Assembly (NCBI GenBank): GCA_033439685.1
Contig: JAUEDM010000001.1
Location: forward strand, 7,378,001 to 7,442,000
DNA: 64,000 nucleotides
From: Apodospora peruviana
Taxonomy: Eukaryota; Ascomycota; Sordariomycetes; Sordariales; Lasiosphaeriaceae
Direction of reading: 5' to 3'
Within the stretch, counting starts at the first letter, position 1, and each line of letters opens with the position of its first letter. Position numbers and translations under genes: made by a program. The notes under the pieces are model-generated. The model had not been told where the DNA came from, ran no database searches, and was given only the letters and a program-made list of their open reading frames with translations. This document shows positions 35,391-45,333 of this stretch, in pieces.

Positions 35391-35878
35391 GATGAAGGCG
35401 TAAGGAGCGTAGATTGGAAGAACGTGTGATGTGTGAGAAGGGAAGTCCTGCTCCCCTATTCCTTCTCAGAGTTATTCAGGTTGGCGGAGAACCTTGGTGG
35501 CCTGCGGTGTCGGGTGACCCCCTATTCCATGTAAATCGTCATTGTTTTAAGGCCGTTGGTGAGGAAGCTAAAGCTTCCCCGCTTCAATTTCATAGCATCT
35601 TATCAGGCCCATTTTTAAGTTGAGCTTTTACCAGCTGGTACCAGCTGTCTCGACAATTCTCTCAGAGTCACGTGCATGGAGGCGAAAGCCACCTGGTTTG
35701 AGCCCCATGGAAAAAGCCCCGCAACTCCCACAACTAAAGCGAATCGCCAACGAAATCCGCCCGACCAGGTCAGTAATTCTCGAGAGCGAGCGGCCCAATT
35801 CCACACTCCCGCGAAAGGAAAATCACACGACTTACCTCCTTCCAGATATATCTGTTTGCGACAACCACGTAACCTAAA
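35391..35878. promoter_or_regulatory. Divergent promoter, CREG-like / eS30, with E-boxes
   Basis: A spacer of 488 bp separates the two divergent starts. It contains a tandem of two 10-bp units, TACCAGCTGG then TACCAGCTG (35629-35647), each holding CAGCTG. A CACGTG lies at 35669-35674, about 205 bp ahead of the eS30 start. CACGTG is the core site of bHLH and Cbf1-type factors. Use here is inference. Confidence 0.45.
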
Positions 35879-36343
35879 ATGGGAAAAGTACACGGAAGGT
35901 AAAGAAATTTTGCGGACAAAGTTTTACTGACCTTGACGAAATTTTGCTGACAACTCAATTTAACAGTTTGGCTCGTGCCGGTATGTTTTTCTACCTCTCC
36001 GACCCATTACCACCAACATCGTTGTCGTCGACACCCGATCAAAATTAGCTGGCGTGGGGGGACGTTTTCTGTGTTGGGAAAAGCACAGAAAAGGGCAAAC
36101 AAAGCTGACCCGCCGTATTACAGGAAAGGTCAAGTCTCAGACCCCCAAGGTTGAGAAGCAGGAGAAGAAGAAGACTCCGTATGTTGTCTGAGCCCGTGGC
36201 TATAACCCGTTCATTTTCGTGTCGATACTGACCAGTTCAACAGTAAGGGCCGCGCGAAGAAGAGACTCACATACACCCGCCGTTTCGTCAACGTCACGTT
36301 GACCGGTGGCAAGCGCAAGATGAACCCTAACCCGACCGCTTAA
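35879..36343 (+). CDS. RPS30: 40S ribosomal protein eS30 (S30)
   Basis: Four small exons, 35879-35898, 35967-35980 (14 bp), 36124-36178 and 36244-36343, with introns of 68, 143 and 65 bp. Spliced together they give 62 residues starting MGKVHGSLARAGKVKSQTPK, with KRLTYTRRFVNVTLTGGKRK near the end. This is the complete, nearly invariant eS30 sequence. Length equals yeast Rps30 (about 63) and there is no ubiquitin-like leader, unlike animal FAU. The protein sits at the shoulder of the 40S subunit near the decoding site. The highest-value landmark is the splitting of SLARAG by two introns, which hides the gene from any single-frame search. The first intron holds a 16-bp near-duplicate (35904 and 35938). 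Confidence 0.96.
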
Positions 36344-37447
36344 ATCCTCTCAACTTCTTCACCATTACGACGATGACCTCTTTCCGATCAATAAGCACTG
36401 CCGATGGACACCTCCCTGTGTGTGTTCGGGTTTCGTTCGGGAGGGTGTTCTGGCTCTTGGGGAAATGGCTGGACAGAGTGCCTTGTCGGCAGTGTCTGCC
36501 GGGTTTCTTCTTGTTTCTTCTCCTCAACAGATCGGTAATGAGGCAAGAATGGGGAAATCGATGATGTGATTTCTCGCGTTCGGCAAACCAAGAATGGGAT
36601 ATGATCCGGAGAGAGAGGGCAGAAGAATGATCACGCAGAAAAATCAGAACCGCACCGTCCTCATGGCACTCAATTTTTTTTTGGCTTTATGGTATGGGAA
36701 TGTAAACGTCAGGTTTCTTTCGCAGTTCTCGAATGAAATGGGGGTAAACGGTTGTTCCGCCTTTCTTCGATGATTCGGGTCGTCCTGTACAGTTGGAGGA
36801 AGGAGACTCAATATAGAGAAGACCTCGATGTTTCTCCGGGCCAAACTTTAAGGGTATTACAGCCGCAGCGTAATGACGTGAAGCAGAAAGTGCCCCATGA
36901 ACTTTGATTATCGCCATTTGATTCCCCAAGTCCCTGGGTAAATATCAAGACATTGGGCATTAATGATCTGAAACCATCTTATCTGAAAACCATGAGGCAC
37001 CACTATCGGGGAAGTTACTACACCATTCCACGGTAAATAGTAGCCATCGAGTACTCTACAAGGGCTCCAGCTCGTTACTTTACAGGGTTCCTAGTAGCCA
37101 TCCTGGAAAGCCCATTCAAGCAGTAAATATTCGTTGTAAATACCGTCTCAGGCCCTAGCAGTCGATGGCAGCACATGTCACAAACAAGGAATCTTAGAGG
37201 ATTTTGTAAGGTACCCGATGGCTACTAATTTACCCATGAATGGTGTATAATGGGGTAGAGCCAGTCGACTTTCCTGTCGAGGAAACCGAAAGAGCAAGTC
37301 GCTATATCTGTCTCTTTAAACAGCACTGGATATCATATCTTAACATGAATAGTTGATGATCTATCCGCTAGATCATTTGGGTTTTATCGTGTCACCGTAC
37401 GTTTTAGGGTAGGTTTGCGGTGTACTCGAGGATGCCGTTGAGGTTGG
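36344..37447. other. Convergent intergenic region with inverted-repeat element
   Basis: This lies between the eS30 stop and the F-box gene stop. No coding gene is supported. It contains the imperfect inverted repeat annotated at 37010-37262. Confidence 0.5.
37010..37262. repeat. Imperfect inverted-repeat (MITE-like) element
   Basis: The left arm (about 37010-37062) and the reverse complement of the right arm (about 37200-37260) share TACACCATTC, then GGTAAA and TAGTAGCCATCG, then GTAC and TTACAA/CTACAA-type ends. One or two single-base gaps are needed. A third partial copy of TAGTAGCCATC lies inside, near 37092. The total span is about 250 bp. It is AT-rich and has no coding frame. I could not identify a convincing target duplication. 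An old, degraded MITE is the best reading, though a structured 3' region is possible. Confidence 0.6.
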
Positions 37448-38804
37448 CTATGCCAAGTCCGCAAGGAGTGCTTCCATAAGGGGCAGTCCCGTTCTGGTTG
37501 CAGCATTTGCCCTCAGCATCATGTCCACTTTGCTGTCGCCAGGTTCACGATGAGCCATACACGCCGCTGCAAGTCCCCAGACATGGGCTTCTGGAGTTTC
37601 CGCGTTGCTAAAGTTACCGGGACGGTACTGCATCCTTACCCCAACCGGGCGATGACGATGGCTCAGTGCTTCGTCCAGTTTCTCGTCTCTCAGGAAATAT
37701 GGCCAATGCCGAAAAACATTAAGGAGAGAAAAGAGCTGAACGAGTCGGTAAGCTAGGTGGTGATCTTCCAGAAGCATAATACGTTCGTATCCAAGCTTTG
37801 TTAACTGCAACCAACAAGGTCGAGCAGATGTTAGAATATGCTCTGGCCAGATCTCGTGAAACGAGAAGGAAGGGCAGAGGAGAGACAAAACTTACCTCCC
37901 AGGTCTGGTATTCGGGTATTACGGCAGCTCCCGCCCGGAAGAACCAGAACAGCCACTTGGCCTTATCCCAATCATATGGGCCGGTCAGAAAATGATTGGG
38001 AATCCGTGTCAAGGGGTGTACATCCCAGTACCCGGGAAGAAAGAAGCACCGGAACGGGTAGTAACCGGAGTACTTGTCGTGAAACCGAATCCGTTGGCTC
38101 TCGAGTTGCTCCCAGTCGGTCGCGAAACAGCAGGTTGTGTCCACCGTGTCGCCGAATGAATCTACCGATTCACACAATCCAGGCCCTCGCGGTCCTAATT
38201 CAACCAAGTGATCAAGCCTAGCTTGCTCTGATTCGTCCAGGTCGTCTTCCAATGCGGGATACCATGTGTCAACACGTCCAAATGGTCTCCCCTTCCCGTG
38301 CCGCCGATACCATACTTGCTGTGCTTCCAGTACCAAAGATAGATTTATCCATCGGCAGGCAAGTATGGCCGTTTGGAAATCAGGATCGCCTCCAAACTGA
38401 TCACGGTCATCTATGAAGCCGTGGTAGGAGCTGATGGCTCTCCTTGGGCATCCAAACCACAATTCCCACGTCGGACTGAAGACAGCCACGATGAGCTCGG
38501 ACAGGCAGCTTTTGTGGGAGAGGAAGAGGCCGAGCCGGAGGCTGCTGCGCGGGAAGTTGAGGTTGGCAGATAATATGAAGATGCGCTCAAGGATCTCGGT
38601 CGGTAGCTGCTCAATGAGAGCCGCAGGCTTCGTCTTGAGCCGTCGTCGTCGCTTGGATCCCTGACTCGCCGCATCTGTTGCTTCTTTCATGTCGTCCTCA
38701 TTCAGATTCTCCCTCTTGCGTCGTTTAAATCGTGCCGGGTCTGGAGGTGCCCATGGCTTGGGCCGGGGGCCTTTGCCCTTCACTTTGAGGGGGGTCAAGG
38801 GCAT
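37448..38804 (-). CDS. F-box protein
   Basis: Two exons on the minus strand, 38804-37896 and 37804-37448, joined in phase 0 over a 91-bp intron (GTAAGT..TTGCAG). The product is 420 residues. A basic, Pro/Lys-rich N-terminus of about 55 residues (MPLTPLKVKGKGPRPKPW) precedes an F-box-type helix set at about residues 60-105 (LIEQLPTEILERIFILSANL, then LFLSHKSCLSELIV). F-box proteins use this segment to bind Skp1 in SCF ubiquitin ligases. The remainder is helical with many Trp residues and no recognised repeat. A C-terminal part (about 300-420) looks ankyrin-like in spacing (LLEDHHLAYRLVQLFSLLNV, WGLAAACMAHREPGDSKVDM) but this is weak. The substrate is unknown. It is divergent from the MRS2 gene. 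Confidence 0.8.
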
Positions 38805-39445
38805 GTCCCGACGGCAGATGGACTAGTTTGCAGATATGTCGGTAGCCACAATCTGTGTACTCGACGGCCCAATGGTATAACTGAAATCGGACTCAAGGAC
38901 CAGGCCAGGTGGTCGGGGGTCGACAGGCGTCCTACGACGCTTTAATCTGATTGAAAATCGGGCCTGTACAAGCTTACGGATAACCCCAGCAGCTAAAACT
39001 TCTAAAGATATTAGTATGACAGCAGGATGTAAGGCAGGATAGTTTTTCGTACAAAAGCCGCAAAAATATAAGGACTGCCTGTCCACTTAGTACGAGCACT
39101 TGCGAGGCAATCGTTTGCTCCAGCAGTGTCAGTTGAAGAATTCAAAGTTGTGTTTGCCGTCGAAACCCGAGGCCCTGAATTGACTTTCGGCTTAAGGTAC
39201 GATCTGTCGGTACGGATTATACCACTATATCCTGTAGTGAAAATATAGATGAGGTCATTGGGCCCAATGAAGGAGAGAGCGCCAAGCCACCAAATCGCCG
39301 CCCCACTCCAGAGCGTATCGCATCAAAGCTCTGACGACAAGTCCTCTCCTTGAATTTTTTGGAGTAGCAATTAGGAACCCGACTGATCTCGTCGAACCAA
39401 CGTCGCGGTGCCCGAGAAGCCGGACGACAGAATCTTGACGCTCTA
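38805..39445. promoter_or_regulatory. Divergent promoter region, F-box / MRS2
   Basis: A spacer of 641 bp lies between two divergent starts. Short open frames on the minus strand (38823-39086 and 39255-39563) lack protein features. I see no repeat or RNA gene. Confidence 0.4.
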
Positions 39446-41234
39446 ATGCCGCCGGCATTGAAACCTGCAGCGCCATCGTGGAGTCTTCTTCGATTTCTCC
39501 GCGCGCAATCAAAGGCAATCTCGTGCTTTGCTCCGACCCACGGCTCCAACTGTGAAGGCGCACGCTGCTCCACGCCCTCCCTCATCCACCGTCGCAATGT
39601 CGGTACGACAAGTGGAAAGCAAAGGATGGCTAACAAAGCGCGAAGCCCATTACCCGTCAGATACGATGGCGTAACAGCACGACCAGCCGCCTTCGATATC
39701 GGAGCCATTCTCCCAAAAGGCTTTTGCCAGCAGCGCACGACCGCCAGATTATCGAGGCTCCCCCAATCCCCTTCAGAAGGCGGTGCGCGGCGATACTCCT
39801 CCTCGGATCAGAACACAGCCTGCCGCTCAGAAAAACCAAAGTGGAAAGAATGGCTGTTCGGACCCGGGGCCAAGAGGGGACGGTCGGAACTCAAACAGGA
39901 GGACCTCATGTCCATGGAAGAGGTGTCCGGCTCCATCTTCCCGCGCAGGTCCTTGACAGCCAAAGCTGCGCTGGATCCGCGGCTGCGCTGTACCGAGGTG
40001 GATGGAAACGGAGATGTCATTATGGTTGAGGGCGAGCTCAAAAAGAGCGAGCTCATCGCCAAAGTACGTCCACGCCCCTGCTCTTGATGATTGTGCCTTC
40101 GACCAATTTTTGACTCTTGAATTCGTCTACAGTACGGTCTCCTGCCCCGAGATCTCCGCAAGATCGACTCGTCCAACCTCCCCCACATCCTTGTTCGTCC
40201 CTCGGCGATTCTGCTGAATTTGCTACACTTGAAAGTCCTTATCAAACACGACCGGGTCCTATTGTTCGATGTGTACGGCTCTAAGACTTCGTATCCTCAG
40301 TCCGCATTTATGTATGACCTACAAGGAAAGCTGCAGCTGAAACAAGCTTCAGGGGCCAACAGCTTACCGTACGAGTTCCGGGCGCTTGAGGCTGTGCTAA
40401 TGAGCGTGACCTCGGAGCTGGAGTTTGATTTCGAGTCTGTCCGAGACCCCGTAATTCGCATCCTTAGCGAGCTGGAGGACGATATTGATCGAGAGAAGTT
40501 GCGGATTCTGCTCGTTCTGTCCAAGAGAGTCAGCACGTTTGAGCAAAAAGCAAAACTTGTCCGTGATGCTATCGAAGAGCTCCTGGAGGCCGACGATGAC
40601 CTAGCGGCCATGTACTTGACAGAGAAGCAACATGACCTCTTCCGAGGCGAGGACGACCATACTGAGGTCGAATTGCTGCTAGAGTCGTATAACAAGATTT
40701 GCGATGAAGTGGTCCAAGAGGCGAGCAATCTTGTGTCTAGCATCAGAAACACGGAGGAAATGTTAGTGGTCTCGCTCTGCTTGATTTCTGGCGAATTTTC
40801 AACGCCTCTTACTGACTTGCCATCTTTCCAGTATCCGCGCGATTCTCGATGCCAACCGCAACTCTCTCATGCTTCTGGATTTGAAATTCAGCGTAGGGAC
40901 GCTTGGGCTGGCCATGGGCACCTTCCTGGCCGGTCTTTACGGCATGAATCTGGAGAACTTTATCGAGGAGACCAACTGGGGCTTTGGGGCCGTCACGGGT
41001 TTCTCCACGCTCTTCTCGCTTCTCGTATGCTGGTACGGTCTGGTGAAGCTGCGCAAGGTGCAGCGTGTCAAGATCGGCGGAAACGATTTGCGGCGAGGTG
41101 ATCGGAGCCATTGGTTTCACGACGACAGCACGGATGTCCTGCTCGATCCCAGCAATCGCGAGCGCCTTCGGAGAATCAACATGATGAAGACCGCGATCAA
41201 GCAGAGGCCGAAGAAGTCTTTCGGCCTGTTTTGA
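39446..41234 (+). CDS. MRS2: Mitochondrial inner-membrane magnesium channel Mrs2 (CorA family)
   Basis: Three exons, 39446-40063, 40133-40761 and 40832-41234, with introns of 69 and 70 bp, giving 549 residues. The first about 150 residues are basic, Ser/Arg-rich and lack acidic residues early on, as expected of a mitochondrial targeting sequence (MPPALKPAAPSWSLLRFLRA). The matrix domain follows with YGLLPRDLRKIDSSNLPHIL, FVR-like ALEAVLMSVTSELEFDFESV and a long helix set. The hallmark is the first membrane helix ending in GMN (GTFLAGLYGMNLENF), then the acidic loop EETNWGFG and a second helix (FSTLFSLLVCWYGLVKL). The basic tail sits in the matrix. Mrs2 forms a pentameric Mg2+ channel. The paralogue Mfm1/Lpe10 is an alternative name. 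Confidence 0.94.
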
Positions 41235-42373
41235 TGAGGCTGTAGTAACATCGTTGCTCACATTCGATGAAGTTATCATCCTCCTTTATTGGAGATTATG
41301 GCATATATATGGAGCCGGCGGGCGTCCTGGTGAGCAATGCAAGCAAGCTAGATACGGTCTTTGGGTGGGTAAGAGTAGTGTAGAATGGCTCTTGAATTTC
41401 CTTCTCGTTCACTTTTTCTTGTTTATCTGGCGTAATAGCCAAGCGCTGTGTCATCTCAGCTCAATACAATGGACTTTTCGGGTATATGTCGCTGTAGAGA
41501 GGATGGATACCCACAAGGGCCGCTTTTTAACTTTTATTTCTTAAAGGATAATAACATATAAGTCACCGATATCTGGCCTCTCAGAGGCTTCCATTTCCAT
41601 GAAATCAGCTGGTACACAATAGCACGTGCACCCACAGGCTGATCTCCAGTCGAAGTTGCCTTCATCCGTTAATTTTGCGGTCCCGTGTTCTTCCCCATCC
41701 CATTTCACTGCGGTGTCTATCCCCACTTCCCCGCCCCCTAAACTCCCGACCCCACGCAGAGCCAGACCGCAGCCGCCACAGCACTGCCCAGACCCTGAAC
41801 ATGGCATGACCGGACGGACCTCTTTGACTCCTCGTTGACCTGGACATAGCTCAAACCCAGTCATATTAATCTATTGTTTTACAAGAAGATATACAGAATC
41901 ATGTTATTCGTCTAATATACTTATTTACGGAACCGTCACAATATTCGGCCTCTGCCATATGAGCGCGGGGCAGACTCATCGTCCACAGGTTAGTGATTCT
42001 CTGGTCATTCGATCCAGTTTAGCTTGGGTCAGGGGAACATCCGAGGGTTTGGATTTAGAAGCCGCTATATGCCGCACCCCTCACAACGGCTCCAGGCCCG
42101 GCTTCCGTCCCTACCCGTGCCCGGAGCTTCCGGTCGAGTGGCGCCGGCCCGGCACTGATATAATCCATCATGCCGTTCTTGGGACAGAACGCTGGCCCTA
42201 CACTTTCATATAGAGCGCCTTTCCCCTGAAAATACTATATGAACCGGCTTCATCTTTGGATGTCAAACTCATCAACCCCGAAACACAGATATAATACAAG
42301 CACTCATCTTTCACCTCACCTCGTCACCGTCGATTACCTGTATTTTCCAAAACCAGAGACCACTTAGCCAACC
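41235..42373. other. Gene-free spacer between MRS2 and the PPCS gene
   Basis: About 1.14 kb between two plus-strand genes. It contains the MRS2 3' flank and the promoter of the next gene. Short frames at 41626-41838 and 41959-42213 show no domain. I see nothing else. Confidence 0.45.
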
Positions 42374-43934
42374 ATGTCGCCGCCGTCCGAAGCCGGCTCC
42401 GAGGTTGCGCCTCCAGATCTCGACGCCCTGGCTGAGGACCATTACTTCAAAGCGAACCCTCCCCCGAAAGACTTGCCCAAGCATGAGGCGCTAGCGAGGG
42501 ACTTTATTAACTTCCATGTAGCTGCGGGTAGACGCTTGGTTCTTGTCACGTCGGGAGGCACAACGGTGCCGCTTGGTGAGTTTAATCCTTTGCCCAATTT
42601 TGTATAGGCAGCTAACTTGTTATAATAAAAGAGAAACAAACGGTTCGCTTTATTGACAATTTCTCCGCTGGTACCCGTGGTGCTGTAAGTTTCCGTTTTT
42701 CTCCCATCTCCTTTCTGTCTTGCTTGTGGGGGCGTCTACCTGCCCATCTCAGGGAGGGGGGGTAGGCGAGTGAGAACAAGAAAAGAGAAAATACTGAACG
42801 TGTGGCATAAATGTTAGACAAGCGCAGAGTACTTTCTGGACGCAGGATATGCTGTTATATTCTTGTGGGTCTCTCCTTCATCATCCCGCCTTTCTTAACG
42901 ATATCATTCGGGGGACCAGCCGTCTGTTCATAGCCTCATGAACGGATCACTTCCGCAAGATGACAAAGTTACTAACAGATTCCAAGGCATCGCCAATTCT
43001 CCCTGCTGCCATTCTCCCGTCACTACAGCCATGCGACCGACTGTTTCTTGGATTTCCTCAGAGAAGGCCCCAACGGCAGCATCGTCGCCCGCGATGAGGA
43101 CACGCCCAAGATGCTTCAGGTATTGCGCAAGTACAGAGATGCTCGCGACAATAACATGCTTCTGGTCCTCCCCTTTGTCAGCATATCCGACTACCTGCAC
43201 GAGCTGCGGAGCATAGCGACATCAATGGACCCTCTTGGCCCAAGGGGCTTGCTGTACTTGGCCGCTGCGGTCAGCGACTTTTTTGTTCCAGTGAGTTTTC
43301 TCTATCTTTCGCAGCCTCTCCATGGCATGATTATGCTGAAACAAGAGGTGTGTAGCCCGACCGCATGTCAGAGCACAAAATCCAAAGCACGACCGCCGCG
43401 GACGCTGTGCAACGAGCGAAGAAAGCCCCGGCCCAGGAGGAGGAGGACGAGACATTTGACAACTTCGACTCGTCTCCCGCCGTGCCGCGCAGCAAGAGTC
43501 TGGTCATCGACCTCGACCCGGTCCCCAAGTTCCTCAAGAACCTCGTCGAGGGATGGTCGCCCCAGGGCATGATCGTGTCGTTCAAGCTCGAGACGGACCC
43601 GTCCATCCTGGTGCACAAGGCGCGCTACTCGCTCGACCGCTATCAGCACCACCTTGTCATTGGGAACCTGCTCTCCACGCGCAAGTGGGAGGTCGTGTTT
43701 GTCTCGCCTGGGAAGTCGGACCGCTGGATCCGGCTGCCTATTCATCGGCGCAAGAGCGTGGTGGCCCCGCCCCCGGCGGTGGCGGAGGCGGTGTCGGACG
43801 AGCCGCTTGACCCCAACAGTCTGCCCGAGGGAGAGCCGGACTTGGAGATTGAGAGCTTGATTATTCCGGCTGTGGGAGATCTGCATACGCAGTATATTGA
43901 GACTTATGATAAGGAGAAGACTCGAGGTTCTTAA
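42374..43934 (+). CDS. CAB2: Phosphopantothenate-cysteine ligase (CoA biosynthesis)
   Basis: Five exons, 42374-42575, 42632-42684, 42818-42864, 42987-43290 and 43356-43934, giving 394 residues. All junctions keep phase, and introns 1 and 3 have CTAAC branch sites. The product carries the eukaryotic PPCS landmarks in order: RRLVLVTSGGTTVPLE, then QTVRFIDNFSAGTRGATSAE, AGYAVIFLHRQFSLLPFSR, YLAAAVSDFFVP joined to MSEHKIQS, and LVIGNLLSTRKWEVVFV. The enzyme joins 4'-phosphopantothenate to cysteine, the second committed step of CoA synthesis in the cytosol. An acidic insertion (EEEDETFDNFDSS) and a C-terminal acidic extension are additions often seen in fungi. Two exons (53 and 47 bp) are too small for a simple frame search. 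Confidence 0.95.
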
Positions 43935-44308
43935 GTTTCTTTATTCTGTTGATGTGGTAGTGTTGTTTGTAGGAGCGGATAGTTGGATTTTGTGGTGCAT
44001 TTGCTAGCTAAATATGCATCGGATACTTGTCACTACAACGAGAGCTAGCTACGTGAGCATCCTATGAATGTGAATTGATCGGTGTATTTTTTCATATTCG
44101 AAAGGAGAGTGATAATGGGTTGATACTCTCCTCGTTTACACAGATAAACAGGACCGCAGGCTTTGCATGTATCGTTGTAAACAAGTGTGGAATGAATGAG
44201 GCTCAGTATCTAATAAGTTGATACAGATGATACAAAAAGAGAAACTTTTGTAGTCGAGAATGAAAACCAAGAAAAAAGGGTAGAAATATTCGAGAGGAAA
44301 AAGACATG

Positions 44309-44397
44309 TCTCCTCGACCGGAATCGAGCCGGTGACCTTTCGATTATGATTCAAGACAATTACAGTCGAACGTGATAGCCAACTACACCACAAGGAG
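44309..44397 (-). tRNA. tRNA-Tyr (GTA) with 15-nt intron
   Basis: The minus-strand sequence folds as a full cloverleaf. The acceptor stem CTCCTTG pairs with CGAGGAG, with discriminator A. The D arm contains GTGTAGTTGGCTATCAC. The anticodon stem TTCGA pairs with TCGAA. The T arm is ACCGG, CTCGATT, CCGGT. The anticodon loop is 22 nt. Removing a 15-nt intron at the usual site after position 37 leaves CTGTAAA, with anticodon GTA. C1-G72, A73 and an obligatory intron are all normal for eukaryotic tRNA-Tyr. A T5 Pol III stop follows 6 nt after the 3' end. The D arm looks more like that of fungal Val/His tRNAs, so the identity is likely but not certain. Confidence 0.85.
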
Positions 44398-44654
44398 ATT
44401 CTCTTATTGAGCAAGTGAATTGCAAATTGGTTATTTTGAGGTCTATGGTCCGGCAAGATGTGGAATAGGGAGTGGAGATTCCTGCCAAGAGTCAGAAACG
44501 TAAAAGTTATGATGTTATCCACCAGCACCCACATACAGTTCCACACACGAAGATTTACCATGCGGCCCCATATGGTATTAGCTTGATGATAGGTTGAGGA
44601 AAGGACCCGAATGAACAACAATCCGCATCCTTGTTGATATCAGCAAGCGAGCAA

Positions 44655-44725
44655 GCGTCAGTGATTTAGTAGTAAAATCCATCGTTGCCATCGATGGGCC
44701 CCGCGTTCGATTCGCGGCTAACGCA
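44655..44725 (+). pseudogene. Degraded tRNA-Gly (GCC)
   Basis: The 71-nt sequence matches the layout of a eukaryotic tRNA-Gly (GCC). The anticodon stem CATCG/CGATG carries loop TTGCCAT. The T arm is CCGCG, TTCGATT, CGCGG. The ends are GCGTCAG and CTAACGC plus discriminator A. Damage is visible. The acceptor stem has one A-C mismatch, and the D arm reads GATTTAGTAGTAAAA instead of the usual GGTTTAGTGGTAAAA. This loses one of the paired G18-G19 bases and weakens the A box. All three changes from the expected form are G to A. It may be a pseudogene or a weakly functional copy. No T4 run follows within 40 nt. Confidence 0.7.
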
Positions 44726-45333
44726 TATATGTAAGGATTATCCCGCAGAGTTTAGTTGATCAACCAGGCTATTTTTTGCTGGTTTCTTGTTTTACCGTTT
44801 TGACCAAATAGTTTCGGTAGTTGGTTGGGTGAGAACGTGGGTGGTAGTTGCGTTTTTGAGATCTTTCGTTCTGTATATCTAGCAATGAACCGAATGAGAT
44901 GAGAATTAAACGTACTGAGCATTCCACAAAAACAAAAGCAACGGTCAAGAGTCAGTGATATAGCTCATGTGTACCGAACTACCTAAGTTTTATTTATGCC
45001 TCCTTGTACATTGGGTACACTCTCCCGTTAGCTGATGAAGGAATGCAGTAAAGACCCGTTGCAGAAATAAGGAAAGAACAGATATCAGAGAGGTATACCG
45101 CTGCGCCCCAGACGTTAAAGCCGACCAACCAATTACCCAAACAAGGATAGAAAGGAGCGTGTGTATGGTGACCGTTATATCAGGAATGTTTCGTTAGCCC
45201 CCCTCCCCCCTTTTCTCTTCACAATGCCAATTCGAGCCAGTATAAAAAAACCATTCATCCGTTTAAATCCATTCAGTATGCAAGAGGGATGTGACAGTGA
45301 CCCGCTATGGGTTCACCAGCAATAGAGGGCAGA

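Larger units (their letters stand above)
43935..45333. other. tRNA-bearing intergenic region
   Basis: About 1.4 kb between the PPCS stop and the 3' end of the GPI protein gene. It holds a tRNA-Tyr and a degraded tRNA-Gly, both annotated separately. A short minus-strand frame covering the tRNA (44136-44621) is spurious. Confidence 0.6.

Noticed and set aside
44136..44621. 161-codon minus-strand frame covering the tRNA
   Set aside because: Overlaps the tRNA-Tyr gene and has no protein features.
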